A DNA stretch of 64,000 nt from Rallus limicola. Taxonomy: Eukaryota > Chordata > Aves > Gruiformes > Rallidae. The position numbers were made by a program, and so were the translations under genes. The notes below the pieces were generated by a model. It had not been told where the DNA came from, did not search any database, and saw only the letters and a list, made by a program, of their open reading frames with translations. Numbering within the stretch: the first letter of the stretch is position 1; each line of letters begins with the position of its first letter. The stretch covers positions 45,126,950-45,190,949 of the forward strand of contig JAKCOZ010000005.1 in the NCBI GenBank assembly GCA_022605955.1, given 5' to 3'. Shown here piece by piece: positions 1 to 13,694 of this stretch.

Positions 1-2209
1 TGGGAATACCACTTCATCTGTTTCTCTCACTTTTCTCTGAGTTGCATGTCCTACCGGTACAAACGTGTAGCCAGTCAGGATAAGGAATAGAGGGTTAGAA
101 TGTGATGAGGTGCTTGCTTCCTCCTTCATTTCTGAAAAGTGACGTAGGTGAACAGTGGCTCATGCCAGACTTGCTTTGGATTCATTAGTAAAGATGCTTT
201 TGACATATAGCTTGGGATCATTACCCACTATAAGCACATTAAAGCCATATCAGCATGGTATAACACTGTACCCTAAAGCAATACTCTAGGCATCTGTTCA
301 CAGAACTCTAAGGTTAAGTTTTACTGTTAAAATCTAGATTCAGGAGAGAGATAGACCATGGAGCAATAGGCTTACAATCCCCAGAGCATTCACTGCAGTA
401 TTTTGGAATGACAGCCTAAAGAGCTGAGGATACAGTGGAAAAAAAAGTGTTAGGTCCACTCAATAAATTCATCCAGTTCTTGTAAGTGTATGACTTGCAC
501 TGCTTTCTGTTTAGGGAAGTTCTAACTGAGGTCATACCTAAGACACTAGCAAAGGTCACCTGACAGATGCTGGATAAACACTGCTTAGGCATAAGGGGGG
601 TGCAGAAAACCTTTTCAAGCAAGGGCCCAATTTTTGCAGGCCCTGTGAAGTGTTAATGTGGATCCAGAAACATAGCAAATAAATCACAGCTGGAGCACAC
701 ATAAGGGCATTACTTGTATACCCTCTCCACATAAGCAGGGATAGAATTATTTTTCTCATACATGTCTAAATGCAGGGTGTCAGGCCTGAGTCCTCTGCAA
801 ACTTCCTTGTGTTCATACTCTGACAGAGGCAATGGAATGCTCTGAAAGATTTCTTGGTGTGGTTTTTTCAATGTCTGCCTGTATCAAAGACTTTTTAAAA
901 CAGTACTGTACCACTGTATTGCTAAGAATACACACAAACATGCTGTCCTTAAACAGTAAGCGTTGCTACAAGACTTTATCACACATTTATGTAAACCTGT
1001 AAGTTTCTGCTCTGAAGGAGAGGGTGTTGTAGGGTTAGAAAAGGGCAGGGAGGGCTGGTTAACAGTGAGAAACTGTGTCATGACTGAGCTAGTATTTCAA
1101 AGACATTCACAATTCCCTATAGAGGGTTAATTTTTCAACTTCTTAAATTACTCAGTCCACCCATTAACACACGGTTTTGTGTACAGATGACACATCAATA
1201 GCTGAAACTCATGCTGCACCAAGACCCAGAAATAGTGTCTGGCAAACCTGTAGGCATTGAAGTAAACTGCTTTTTCTCTGCTTGGGTGAGGCAAGCAAAG
1301 ACACTGCACTTCAGTCAGAAATGTAGACTAGTTCTGTAAATTCAAACTCTCCACTTAGGTTCCTGCTGGGACTTCACAGAGCAGTTGCTTTCTTTCATGC
1401 TAAATTTATTTGAATGACCTTATTACAGAAAATGGGATTTTATATCTCAATGCCCATTACATTATTTTTTTTATTTGTTACAATGAAAACATTTCATTAA
1501 AGTCCTTATTGAATAGCTAAGTGTGAATCTTGGGAGTGAATAAAAGTCATTTATTGAATCAGCCTGTGCTGGAACTAAGAAGCATGTAGAACTGCAGAAC
1601 TATAAAATGCTCAGTGCACTTGGCATTGTTTAGCGAAATGCTACAAGACACAGCTCAAGTTCACTTCTAAAATAAATAAACAAAGGAATGGCCCTAGTTG
1701 TTCCTTTTAAGGACAACGCAATTTCAGAGCCAGCCTTTATCCCTTTCTTGGGGAAAAATACTACCTTCAAGGTGGAGGGGAAGTGAAGTCACTGCATATC
1801 TATCCCTGTGACTGTAAGTTGCCATCCTCACTTTGCGAGTCATGCTTGCAAAGCTGAAGGGAGTGGGCTTTTCATGTCCTGGATCTGGTTTGTCTTTGAG
1901 GGAAGACAGGGAGACAGGATCTGTTTCCTCAAAAACAGAGGTTGGAGCCACCACGGCTTGTGCTGTCTGTACCACAAATGCTCAAAATATAATGTCCCTA
2001 TGTATACACACCCCCTCCCCCAATTAATTAGAGTTTCAAAAAAAAAAGCCATTCTGAAGCTTTAACCTAAACCATAATTTAGTTGTTTCCTCTTTTTAAA
2101 TTATTTAAAGCCAAAATGCAGATGTAGGAAATTCAAATGTACTTTAAGACCAAAGATTTTAATTTGGGGACCTTATTCACATACACTGTTGTATTTCAAC
2201 AGCTGTAAA
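1..2209. other. unique AT-rich sequence, no gene seen
   Basis: No repeat family, RNA gene or convincing exon was recognised here. The open frames are under 90 codons, overlap each other on both strands and show no recognisable domain. The stretch is AT-rich with short homopolymer runs, as expected for avian intergenic or intronic DNA. Confidence 0.6.
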
Positions 2210-2320
2210 GAGAACAGATTCTGCTCCCTGCTACCCCACTGTAAATCCAAAGAAACTCCACTGATGTCAGTGCCATGTATTCTTGAATTACCCTGGCTTA
2301 GATGACAGCAGAACATGGCT
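2210..2320. repeat. degenerate palindromic interspersed element (MITE-like)
   Basis: The segment is roughly symmetric about position 2265.5. The centre is CACTGA-TG-TCAGTG at 2259-2272, a perfect 6-bp inverted repeat with a 2-bp spacer. The outer arms CAGATTCTGCTC (2215-2226) and CAGCAGAACATG (2306-2317) are inverted copies matching at about 9 of 12 bases. The wording (TGTAAATCC, ACTCCACTGA, AGCAGAA) resembles an old palindromic repeat I recall from turtles, crocodilians and birds; I cannot name the family with certainty. Transposition would have been dependent on another element because there is no coding capacity. Confidence 0.4.
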
Positions 2321-5300
2321 GGCTGTGACTCTATAGATATATATACTGTTTATATGTTGAGTCTATTGTTGATTAAATATGCATACAAATGCAACAAGCC
2401 ATCAGTCAAAGAAATCACATTTGCTCTGCTGCCAGGATATAAACTAAAATCATGAAAAGGCATTCCTCTGATAAATTGAATGATACAGTTTCAATAGAAA
2501 GCATTGCTCCACATTATTTTAAAGGGATTAGTGCCTGTGAAAAGCACTGAATTAGCAGATTGGAAACGAGTGTCCTCTGTTTACCAAATAAAGCCCAACA
2601 AAACTCAACAGCTGATATCCTCTACCCTGATCTAGCATTCTGATCCTGGAGGGTCTCCTCTAACAACAGGAGAGGTCCTTTGCGTTTCTTCTTATTCGGA
2701 GGAGGATGCTAACAAGAGAATAGCTTTAGTTACAAAGGGTTTCTTGAGATGTGAACATTGTCCCATTACATTTCTCAAGTTGTTTCAGGTCTCAACTGTG
2801 GATTGGAAGTCCTACCAAGTACTGTTAAAGAAAAGTCCAATACTTAAATACCCAGTTACTACCTATGCATAAAAAGTCAAATTCTTACAGACTCTCTTGG
2901 ATGTCCGTATGCTTTCAGGCTGTCCAGATAGAAAGCAAATGCTTAAACATTTTATAAGAGACTTATCACACAGAATTCATAAATATATGTGGTTAGGTAG
3001 ATCCTATCTGCTTCTCCCAATTCTTATTACAAGATTGACAGTCTCCTGTGCATCTTTGGCATCTTGTAACAGTTTGGTTTTAGACTTGTTACTGTAAAGT
3101 CTAACTGAAAATGTTTGGAAGAAAAAATGTTCAGAAGAAAAAAAATGAGATGAATAGTCAAATATCTTTTCAGCTCTGAGTATCCCAGTAATCCATATTT
3201 TTCTGAGAAAGGTTGAATACATTGTGTTTAGCTATACATTAATAATGACAATGATGTAGCACTTGGATGTTGCACTGATTTAATGTGTATTTCTTGGTTA
3301 TTCACAAATGTCTTGATTTTCCATTGTTTTGAGCACTCATACAAGGTACATGGAATGCATACTCAGATGAATATTTAAGTTTGTGAATATCTAGTCCTTT
3401 GTGGGGTTGGGAGCAAATGTCAGTGTGTTTCTGTATAGAATTCTGGTAAAGAAAAAAGGGCAAATATTTCACAGATATTCCCACAAAGATCTGCTTTTTT
3501 TTTTTTTTTTTTTTCTCCTCTGTATCTTATTGGTACATTAACTTTATTAGTTAATTTTTCTCTTCTTAGTGACGTGTAATATTTATGAGTAACTGCACTG
3601 ATTCAGTAGAACTCTTCAGGGAATGAGCTATCACATGCCATTTTTAAAGATGACAAAATCCAACCAGACACTAACTTTAATACTCTTATGGGCAATGAAT
3701 GAACACCAGTACAGTCCTTCAGTGTCCTCAGGTCTTAGCCAGAATGTTTTGCATGAGGTCAAAATATGTTGCTATTGACTGCATTAATAATGATATGAAA
3801 TACTAATTTTATAAGGACAGGGAAGGAAAAGGAAGCAAAGGGAAGGGAAGATTCATTTCCCTACCTATGTGTTCCCTGGACTGCTGGCACACAAAGGTTA
3901 ACGAAACCTGGAAACAAAGTAGTAAGTGATATCAGCAGTTAGCACATTATCATTTTCTCTCATCTATTCAGCTAGAGTGCAGAGTACATAACTTTATCTT
4001 CTCCAGCACCAAAAAAAAAAAAAAAAAAAGAGTTCAAAGCATTGTCAAGGAGCTGTTCAGATTTGGCTCTTAATTAAAGTAAACATAGTTAAAAACATTT
4101 CCATTAAAAGAGAAAACTTTAACCTCTCATAACATTCTGACCACATGCAAATGAGGGTGGAATGCATGTTACCTCATAGAGAGAACTTGCAGTATAACAT
4201 TTTGCCAGTATAGTGGCTGCCAATAAAAAATATTGTGATTTTCATTACACCATGTTCATTCATTGTTGGAGAAATGCAAGCATGAGATCTTCCATACAAG
4301 TTCAGACATATGCCCTTGAGATCTAAAGAATGACTTTTCAATGCAATTCCAAATGTTAATATCCCCACAGGAATGCAAATCCAACAGAGGAACCTACTAT
4401 GCTATATAACCATCATATTCAGCTCAGTGAGCGAACATCAGACATCAGTGTGACTTGAAACTGTGATTCGCTACTTCAGGGGTCTGCTACATCAACAGTA
4501 GCACTGGCAGTTCTTCCTTAGGCTCCTGTCCAACTGGATTTGACATGGGAAGAATCTCCTTGATTTTTAAATATTCTTTTAATATATACACCACAAAACA
4601 AGCTAACACAGAACTTACTTGAATATTTTCCTGATTAGTTTTTAAATAATTTATATTTTAAGTTATAACCAGGATTAAGTGAGAAAGTGGAAAAGAGAGA
4701 GTAGAGGTGTGTATACTCTCCTTACACAGCTCTAGCATGGCACACCCTAATTATTGGGCTTGCTTCTTACAAGCTTCATAGCAGATAGGTCTCAGTAATT
4801 TTGGAAGGGCTATTGACCAAGAGAGCAATAGTACTGGATAGAACACCAAAGAAAATTATTTACGGGGTGAGAGATCAGAAGATTAACGTTTCAAGGTCTG
4901 GCTTGAATGTAGGATACATGGTAACACCCTATAGACTTTCTGAAAGGCCACTCCAATGAATTAAGTACTTTTCTAATACTTACTACTTTTATTAAAATAT
5001 ACAATATAGAGAGTCAGAATCAATAAAAACAACCCCAAAGAAATACAAGGAAAAAACAACTAAACAAACAAACCAAAACAACTCCAATTTGCCTGAGACA
5101 GAATTCTTCCCCTGTTGGAATAATTAGCTACGTGGAGAGGAAAAGATTGATAAGTTATTCACTTAGAGGCAGCTGGAGTAAAGTGTTGCTCATACGTGAA
5201 CTGTGAGGAAAGAGAGCTGCTACAGCTACAGTAGAGTCCCTACAGAGGTATCTCAAAGTTCTGTGATAAATATTAGGATAAGACAAAGGTATTAAAGAAT

Positions 5301-5761
5301 CTGGATGCTATTTATATTAATTTCATTTGTTGTGCTTTCAGCAAGAAAACAATAAAATTAACCACTTGATGATAATGGGGAGAAAAGTGAAAGACATAAA
5401 TAAGAAAGGCTTGTAGCTAGTGTTGTCTATACTAGTGCTAGGCAAGTCAGGGACACATTTGCCAGAATGGTTCAGGAAATCCAGCTCTCCTAAATGGGGA
5501 TGCATCTCCAAACTTCCAGCAGCAGCAGGCAAACCTTGAGCTCCTTAATCAGCATTATAGCTGTTCTCCAATTCCTTGACCAGCTGCTCCAGACGGTGTG
5601 TGTAGCTGATGTGCAGCTATGATGTCAAATGGGCAAAAAGCAATTTCCTCATGTACTTAGAAACTTTGTCATGCATGCACGATGATGTGTAAGTAGGAAA
5701 GAGGAGTAGAGTTCCTTGTTTCCACTGAAGCTCCATTCTGTTCTACTGTGTTGGATCCCTC
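2321..5761. other. unique AT-rich sequence with homopolymer runs
   Basis: No gene or classifiable transposon was seen. A run of 20 T lies at 3495-3514 and a run of 19 A at 4011-4029; neither is next to a recognisable retroposed body. A purine-rich patch lies near 3816-3850. The short open frames here have no recognisable domains. Confidence 0.6.
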
Positions 5762-6045
5762 ATAGAAACATAGAATCAACGAAGTTGGAAAAGGCCTTCA
5801 AGATCATCAAGTGCAGCTGTCAGCCCTGCACCATTGTAACCACTAAGCCATCTCTTGAAGACCCACATCTGCCCGGTTTTTGAACACCTCCAGGGCTGGC
5901 GAATCTACCACCTCCCTGGACAGCCTGTTCCAATGCCTCACTGCTCTTTTGGTGAAGAAATTTTTCCTAATCTCCAATCTGAACCTCCCCTGATGTGAGG
6001 CAGTTCCTGACTATCACATGCCTCTACTATACCAGTCAAGAGTCT
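5762..6045 (-). mobile_element. CR1 LINE, 5'-truncated 3' end
   Basis: Read on the plus strand this begins with a CATAGAA-ACATAGAATCA tail, the reverse complement of the ATTCTATG repeats that end CR1 elements. It continues through the characteristic antisense CR1 wording (AAGATCATCAAGTGCAGC, ACCTCCAGGG, CAGCCTGTTCCAATGCC, GAAGAAATTTTTCCTAAT). Only the last 280 bases or so are present, which is usual for CR1 because reverse transcription stops early. No coding part is kept. The left boundary is clear; the right one fades near 6045. Confidence 0.92.
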
Positions 6046-9000
6046 GACAGTGATCAGGGTGAAGGGCACAATGATTCATGACACAAACAGCAGACCTGAG
6101 CCGACAGCACCTATTTTTGTTCTATTACCTCATGATCCTTCAAACATTTATGCTCTGAGGAATGGCAGACTGATAATCACGCTCAGTCCATGGGATTATC
6201 TGCCTCTGAATACAGCTGTTTGCAAGACCAGGTCCTTCGTGATGGTCAATACCTTTTAAAATTATTGATACTAAAACTAACACAGGTTCAAAGGCAGACT
6301 GCAGCCTGGTGTTTTCAGGAAATGGACAACTAATTAACATGTTTAGGGCCTCGTTCCTATGGACTTCAAACCTTCATGCATTCTCAGTGGTCATTCTCTG
6401 ATTTTCAGAAGTGTCACTAGAAGGCAGGTCTAGTAAGTATAACAGAAGTTTGGACTTCGGGATTTCCTGCATTTTAATTTTATATCTCAAAATAGTTCTC
6501 CCTTCAAACTGATTTATTCATCATAGAAATAGAACTGGACAGGATTCAAGGAATTGTTTAGCGTTTATTAATAACTGAGACCCCAGTCACAGACAAAAAT
6601 GCTATTATGTCAGGTGTGTATAATTCAGAGGAAGAAGACTGCTCTTAACCTTAGAAACAGGGAAGGTATATAGAGGATGATTGAGGGGATATGGTAATGC
6701 TAAGAGAATGCTGTAGATCTTCAGTAGGATTTAGGTAGCGGTATAGCTTCAGCTTTTATGCTAAGGCGAAGAAGAAATGCCAAAGAAAGATGAATTAAAG
6801 GAAATGGTCATAGACAAGAGACTGTAGAAAGAATTAACTTTTCACCTCCGCAGCTAGAATGACCGCAGACCAAGAGCAGACTGGTTTAGGTAACCACACG
6901 ATATAAAACTCAGGCTAAAGGTTAGACCTAGTCTTCCCAAAGACAGGATGACAAATTAAGTACATCCACTTGCCATAATTAGATAAGAATAAGAAGGCAT
7001 TGCTTCAGACTGACATTCATATTGCTTTGAACCTATGTTCATATTGAGGTTCCCACCTGCAGAGGTGAGGAGACCTGTGCTTCCTTTAAATGCAACAAAT
7101 GAGGCCTGGGCAAAATTTAGCTCTAATATACTGCCACTGATTTTTCCTACTGTCTTAAGAAATTTGACTGAGTTTATAAATGTCACTAGTATTATTTTTT
7201 TAATGTATTTGCATTTTAAAATTATATTCTTTGTATACTTGTTAATAAAATGTTTGCGCTAAACTCTTTAAAATTAATTCTGTATTCTTTGATTAATAGT
7301 TTCAGTATTTTAAAAGAAATTCTTTTAAAAACTTCAGCTTTTATTTTAAATGTCTTTTGAAGTCTTTTGGTTCTTAGATCATGCAGGGGCATTAACATCT
7401 CTCTCAAAGCAGAGTAAATTGTACCTATGTCATTCTTGAGCAATGTTTGTCTAACTCATTCTAGAAATCTTACTGCTGTTCAGTGAACTTTTCTGATCAT
7501 CAAAAGGTACTTTCCCCACCTGAATGGTATCGCAGCTTATGTTTCATCTGTTCACACTCATACACATTAAACTCTTCCTTTAGGACAATTTCCAAAGTTC
7601 ACTAAGGTCAATAGAATCACTTGCACTTACTTTAATAGAATCAGGTCCTTAGAGATTAAAAACTTACTTTATGCATTTTCACTGATCGTTGCAAGGTCAT
7701 TCTATTTAAAAAAGAAACTTTCCTAAGCAAACATTACAATCTCTGGCTCAGCAATGATGTTTACCTTAAAATGGATTTGTGAACTGAAGAAAAACTTTTT
7801 TTCCCACAGGTAGAATCTGGTCATGGTAAAATGCAGAATATGGTTGAATCTATAACAGCTCTACTGGAAATGAAGGAAAATAACTTGCTTTAAGAACAGA
7901 GAGGGAACAGTGAAAATTATAGGGTTTTCATATATATTAAAAACTTAATGTAAGCATAAACCAGCTGAATGTATTTTATCAAGTTGCTCACTGAATTAAT
8001 TTTGTCTCTGTGAATTGCTTGAGATCAGGCCATGATTTTCTCAAGTGCAATGGTTTTAGCTGCTTTACTGACAATACTTTATGAAGTCTTGATCTCCAGT
8101 TTGGTTTTGGTCTCTGTTTGCTGGAAATATAATTGCATTCTACATTTCTTTTGTCTGATTGAAGGAGTGGTGTATCTTAGATCCATGTTTCCAGTGTCAG
8201 TAGTATGATAAGGATTTGAAATTCCAGTACAGGCAAGTTATTGTGTGATCTAAATTGCATGAAACAGCCACCAGCAGCTGGCTTGTAAGCGCATTGCTCA
8301 GTGGTAATCCAGAACTTGCAACCTTGTTCATAAACATGTTCTGCGGGTTGAAAGTATTGAAAGAACAAGCACAGCTCTGCAATCCCTAGTTATTGACATA
8401 TGTTCTGGATTAATGACTTATTTTATTTTTACACCTACTAAGGAGAATTATAGGCACAATCTAAACTCTGCATGCAGGGAAACAGATTTTTAGATCTGTG
8501 TTAATAATCACCATTATTTTACTTATTAGTAATTAAACATTACATTAATAATGCTATTATCATGGGATCAGAATCCAAGCCGTGAAGCTGAGAATTTAAA
8601 GATATTTATCTTTTTTATTATTTATGTTCCATGTTATTTTAATAAGGTTTCCCCTTCACCTTCCTTTATATAATTGCTATATATTTACAACATTAATTCA
8701 AAATTAATGGACGTTTATTTATGGGAATTAATTTTGTTTCTATAATAAAGATGCTAATGAAACATATTGGTAGGTTTGTACTGTGGAACCAATTATTTCC
8801 TACTATATATGTAAGTAACATTACAGACCAGTTTGCAGTCTTGTTCCTGAACATAATTGTCGATAGATTCTGTGGAAGGTTCCTCAAAGCTATTCTAAAC
8901 ATTAGCAGCCTTCAGTCTAGGTAGTTGACCTACAAACGTTAAAGACACCATTGGGATGCTCTGGAATTCTGTGAAGTCATTTTTGGACATTTAAGAGTTC

Positions 9001-10439
9001 ACACTGAAGATGGCGAATTGAAACTATTCACAGAACTTTCCCAAAAATAAACAAATATAAGACCTTTCAGGGATGGAAGACATAGTGAAAAATGCTTTTT
9101 TTTTAAAAAAAATTGTTTTGATAAATTAAGTTTAGCTGACTAATATGAACCATACTCATTTGTTTCCCTACAAACTCACCTCGCAAATAATCTTGTGACA
9201 CTGAACAGTGAGAAAGTCTGATGTGATCAAAAGACAACAGGACAGAAAGATAAAGTGACAAATTATTGTTCACAGAAGCATACATTATGGTGATCTGTTC
9301 AGATCGCTATCATCACGTGATTCATAACATTTCATTCTGTAATTATTAAACCAGAGGAAATTATTCTTCCTTGCTCTCAAAGCAACATAATGTGCAATCA
9401 CTTCTAGCTCAATTGGAATATTTACTTTAGAAAGTTGTCTATCTGCTAGTGACTGTTCATGGAGGTTTCTTTGGTTGATACCATACAGGTTTCAGTGGTA
9501 GACCTTCTTGAGTGATATGAACCTGAGCTGCATCTGGTCCCTGATATCCTCAAAGCTACAGAGAATTCTAACAGCATAGTAACTGGCTTATGATGCACTC
9601 AGATGTCCAGGTCTCTCTGTGCTAGTGTGGATAATTTCCCTCTCTAGGGATGACATTCAACTAATGTCCTGAACAACAATGATCAAATCCAAAAATATCC
9701 TTTGACAGCTGTGCCATGTGGGACAAGACTGGTGTGGATAGTGAGTGAGGTAGAATGATTTTTTTCCTGGTAATAGTCTTATGCCTGGCCATGTGAATTT
9801 TAATGATCCCTATTTTAGCAAACATAAATACCATTGTTCATAAAATTATCATCTTGGTCATAAAATTACCTTCCCCTTTTTAAAATTCAGCTGAAGTATT
9901 TGACTCAGTGACCCTCCATGACAGAAATCCCACAGGCTGATTACATGCTGTGTGAAGTATTATTCTCTCTCTTTTGTTTTACATTTACCTGTCATTAACT
10001 TCAAGTGACCCTCCTGTTGTTCTGGTGTTCTGAGACACTGTTAAAAAGATGGACTGGCTAGTTTTTGATTCTACCCTTCATAATCTTAAATGCTTTAATT
10101 AAATCCCTTCTAGTGTTTCTTTTTCACCACTAAATCACCCTAGCTCTTGCAACCTTCATATGCAAATCTTTCAATATCCCTAACTCTTTATTTTCTGGCC
10201 TTCCACAATTAAAATTCTTTTACCATTCACATCCCAAACTGAATTCAGTATTTCATATTCAGGCACATCTTGTCCGCTACACAAGAAGCAAATATTTTTT
10301 ATTTGTATCATAGAATATCAATATTCAGTTTCAATTACTTGATGCATAATCTGAGACTGATTTAACATTCCTTGACACTGGTCACGTCTTGTATGATAGT
10401 GACTGTTTACAAGGGCATATAATGATAGAACAAGATATC
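6046..10439. other. unique AT-rich sequence, no gene seen
   Basis: Nothing classifiable was recognised. The part around 7200-7330 and 8400-8740 is especially AT-rich with TTAATAAT-type runs, which could act as matrix-attachment-like DNA, but this is only composition. All open frames are short. Confidence 0.6.
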
Positions 10440-10658
10440 ATGGTTTTCAGTTGAAGGACGGTAGATAGAAATTCTTCCCTGTGAGGGCGGTGAGGTGCTG
10501 GCACAGGCTGCCCAGAGAAGCTGTGGCTGCCCCCTCCCTGGCAGTGTTCAAGGCCAGGTTGGATGGGGCTTTGGGCAGCCTGGTCTAGTGGAGGCATGTT
10601 GGAACTAGATGATCTTTCAGGTCCCTTCTGACCCAAATCTTTCTATAGTTCTGTGATT
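10440..10658 (+). mobile_element. CR1 LINE, 5'-truncated 3' end
   Basis: This shows the sense CR1 3' region: AGAAATTCTTCCCTGTGAGG, GCTGGCACAGGCTGCCCAGA, AAGGCCAGGTTGGATGGGGC and GGAACTAGATGATCTTTCAG, ending in TTCTATAGTTCTGTGATT. About 220 bases remain. The usual stretch after the 'TAGTGGAGG' part is shortened relative to the common subfamily, so there may be a small internal deletion. It has no coding capacity. Confidence 0.93.
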
Positions 10659-11015
10659 GTTTCTCAAATCACTTTGGGCATGCTGTATAAGACAGTGTAT
10701 GTAGAAACAGACATAGCTGGCTTTCCTCTTCTCAGGATCTGTGTAGTTACGTCTTCTAGAAAGCTGAGCAGGAGCTGGCTTGCTCTGCTCTGCAATGGGG
10801 GTTATAGTGTCATGTATGGTGTCTGAAAATTGTCTACTTTCTTTTCCCCATTGTTATTTTCTACATGTGTGCAGTTAAGGAAATAGTATACTTAAATTTG
10901 TTTTCTTTAATTTTCCTGAAATGCTTGGAGGGAATATTCTTGCTGCACCTCTCTCTCACATGCTTTGCCTTTCAAACCACAAAGGATTCTACTGGAATCA
11001 TTGAGCTGGACTCTG

Positions 11016-11985
11016 TGACAAAAGCCGAAACTCATTGTGATGGAAAGACACTCGACTGCAGGAGTTTAGAAAAAATTATTAATAATAATGATTTATTTAA
11101 AACCCACGTGCAGATTCAGTAAGGCACTATTGCAGGTTTTATGGATGCAATGGAGAAATGCACTTTTGCAGTTTAGAAGTACAACTACATATCACAATCA
11201 CAAGTGATTCACAAAATGCACTACTGCCCACACAGCAGTCACAAAATGCAGTATTACTACCCACAACAGTCATGTTGCTCACTATTACTGCCTGCAGGCA
11301 GTTCACAAGATTCAGTATTATAGCCACAGCAGATTCACGGAACACTCTATCACAAGCGCACTAAATACTACACATGTTGGTCAATCACCCGAGACTACAA
11401 ACTTAAAACATACCAAATATTCACTTACCCTTCTCCAGGTGAGGGTTCTCAATACTTACCTTAGACAGCTTCCTGATCAAGGGGGAATGGTCTCCTAGCA
11501 GAGTTGGAGAAGTGGCTCCCCATTCTAAGCCCGAATTGGAGGGTTTTTATGTCTTTGATCTACCTGACAGTGGGAAGGACTGTGCCAGGAATGGACAATA
11601 CCACCTTCCATGTTTGTAGTTAGTGTTCCCCCTTATTCCTTACCTGTTGCATATCTTTGTATTGTCTGGGCCCATTTAAGCTTTTATCTTATTTCTTGCT
11701 TGCCTTTATCTTACTTCAGGGCAGCTGAATTGTAGCTTGATTGGAACTCAGGTCATATCATCTGTTGAAGGAATTCAAGGCTTAACACAGGTTTTGTTTG
11801 TTTGAATTATGCAGCAGTGCTCTGTTTAGTCTCAGTTTACAGGACAACTCAAGTCTGAGCTATCTGCACAGCTCCCCATGAGTTGTCTCTGCTGAGATGG
11901 AGCCTCAAGGCAATCCAAGGCTGAGTTGCTTTACAACCCCACGAGTCACCTGGTGCACTTACAGAACCCTGTCTGTGGAACTCTG
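11016..11985 (-). mobile_element. probable degraded solo LTR (endogenous retrovirus), boundaries uncertain
   Basis: Read on the minus strand this has the order of an LTR: a TATA-like CATAAAAACC near 11549-11540, a splice-donor-like AGGTAAGT near 11460, a tandem 31-bp repeat at 11359-11181, and a polyadenylation signal AATAAA near 11095 within TTTTAAATAAATCATT. No gag, pol or env frame is next to it. I could not find a clean TG...CA pair with a target duplication, so the ends are approximate and the call rests on the order of signals and local composition. Confidence 0.4.
11181..11359. repeat. 31-bp minisatellite, about five diverged units
   Basis: Units start near 11207, 11237, 11268, 11300 and 11331, each built on a pattern close to CACAAAATGCAGTATTACTG followed by CCCACAGCAG. 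Units differ from each other at several positions, so this is an old array. A weaker unit may precede it at 11181-11206. It sits inside the probable LTR. Confidence 0.7.
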
Positions 11986-13690
11986 AGCCAGACGATCCTT
12001 ATTGTCATTATGATCATTAATTCTCAGATTAAGAATCTTTGCCCTTGACTAGAGACTACATGGATTTTAAGACCAAGACTAGGCTTTCAAAGACATTAGA
12101 GCACCTAAGAAGGCATAGAGTCAAGTAGTAAGAGTTAGTTTCAAATTCAAACAGCCTCTTGAAATTCACAGCTTATTCATGATTTCTGTTGATATCTAAC
12201 TTCATAATACAGTTCTGTGGCAGTTACATTTTTTAAGTATGTAATAAACATTGAGAATATGCCAAAGTGATGGCTACCACAGGATTTAAAAGCAATTGTT
12301 TATGTTATTCTGCTTGCTTTTGGATTTTTTTTTTGCTTCAAGCTCTGCTTTATGTCTACAGTAAGTCCTCCAGAGTTTACAGAGCAACATGGCTTTGATT
12401 GTTCTTGTAGAGATCTAACATGCTTAACTGCATACCTGTAGCAGGTGGAAAGCTCTCACCCATCAGGCAGCGCATTCCTGTCCAAGTGGTGAAAGCCCTC
12501 CAATCTTGCAGCATTCAAACAAAGCATAGCATAGACATCTTACCAGTGCAACAATAGAGCTTTTGCATCCTGGTAGGTAAAATCAGGGTCACTTTCCATG
12601 CATCAACAGTGTATTATTGTAGGAAACAGTGGGACATTTTCTCTTTTACTCTTCAAAGGCACCAAATGTGAACTGTCTGAACCACAACAGCCATCTTTGT
12701 GTGTATGAAATGAGCAGAGCAAAGAAAGACCTATGAAATAGCTGTGGTTCGTGGCATGTTGAGGGATAGGATGAGGCAAGAAATTTGCTTTTATTCAATG
12801 TGATAATCGATGACATACAACATCGTACTCTTCCCTGACTCTATTCTTTCTCTGCACACTGATGGCCTCAGTGGTTTCCCAATTTTTTCTCCCCCTGCCT
12901 TTAGCAGGCCAACTAGAAATCTATTGTTTTTTTTAAATACATCTATATTTGAAAACCAGACATAAGTCTTCAAAGGAGCCTGCAGTTTAACTCAGAAAAG
13001 ATTGCTGAACAGCTGCAGTTTGTTGGAGGAGGCTGTGATAAAACGCCCATGCCTTTGCTGTGTTTTCCCATAGCAGTCTGACATCATGCCACTGGCCAAC
13101 GGTAGCAAAAAGCTGATTCAGGGAATCATATGCTATGGTTTATATTCATATTTTCATGAAATGCAATGCAAGCAGTATGAATGAAAATCATAGTGTGTTC
13201 TACTGATCCTGTGCTCCTTTCTAATCTATTAACTTTGGATCCATAAAGCAAAGGCTGTGCTGGATATCCTTTGAGTGGGATTTGTGTCTGCTTTGGAGAA
13301 CAGCTTTTACATCTCATATTTCATCTCTCACTGGTGGCACAGCCAGAATAAGATGTTTGCACACAAGGCTAGCTTAAAGACTTGCATTTTATGCAGAATG
13401 TCCTGCAGATCTGTTACTTAGTTGATCTTTTTTTGGATGTGAGCACTGAATACTAGGGTTACAGCTCTTTTACTTCTGCCCACTTGACTCTAGGTTTAGA
13501 ATTTCCTTGTACTCACCCAAAGTAATTTTGGGAAACTTCTCCATAAATGAAAGACACAGCCTGGGAAGTTACAGAGGATCTTAAAGTTTTCCTTTGAAGT
13601 CCAGATTTTTATAACCAAGGAAAATCAATTCCCTCATGTTCCTTATTTTTGATGAAATAACATATATATTTTAAAAAAATATTGTTGCTA
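11986..13690. other. unique sequence, no gene seen
   Basis: No repeat family or exon was recognised. The open frames are short and lack recognisable domains. Confidence 0.55.
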
Positions 13691-13694
13691 TTTT

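Noticed and set aside
3495..4029. T20 and A19 runs read as ends of a retroposed sequence between them
   Set aside because: No recognisable processed transcript, SINE or target duplication lies between or next to them.
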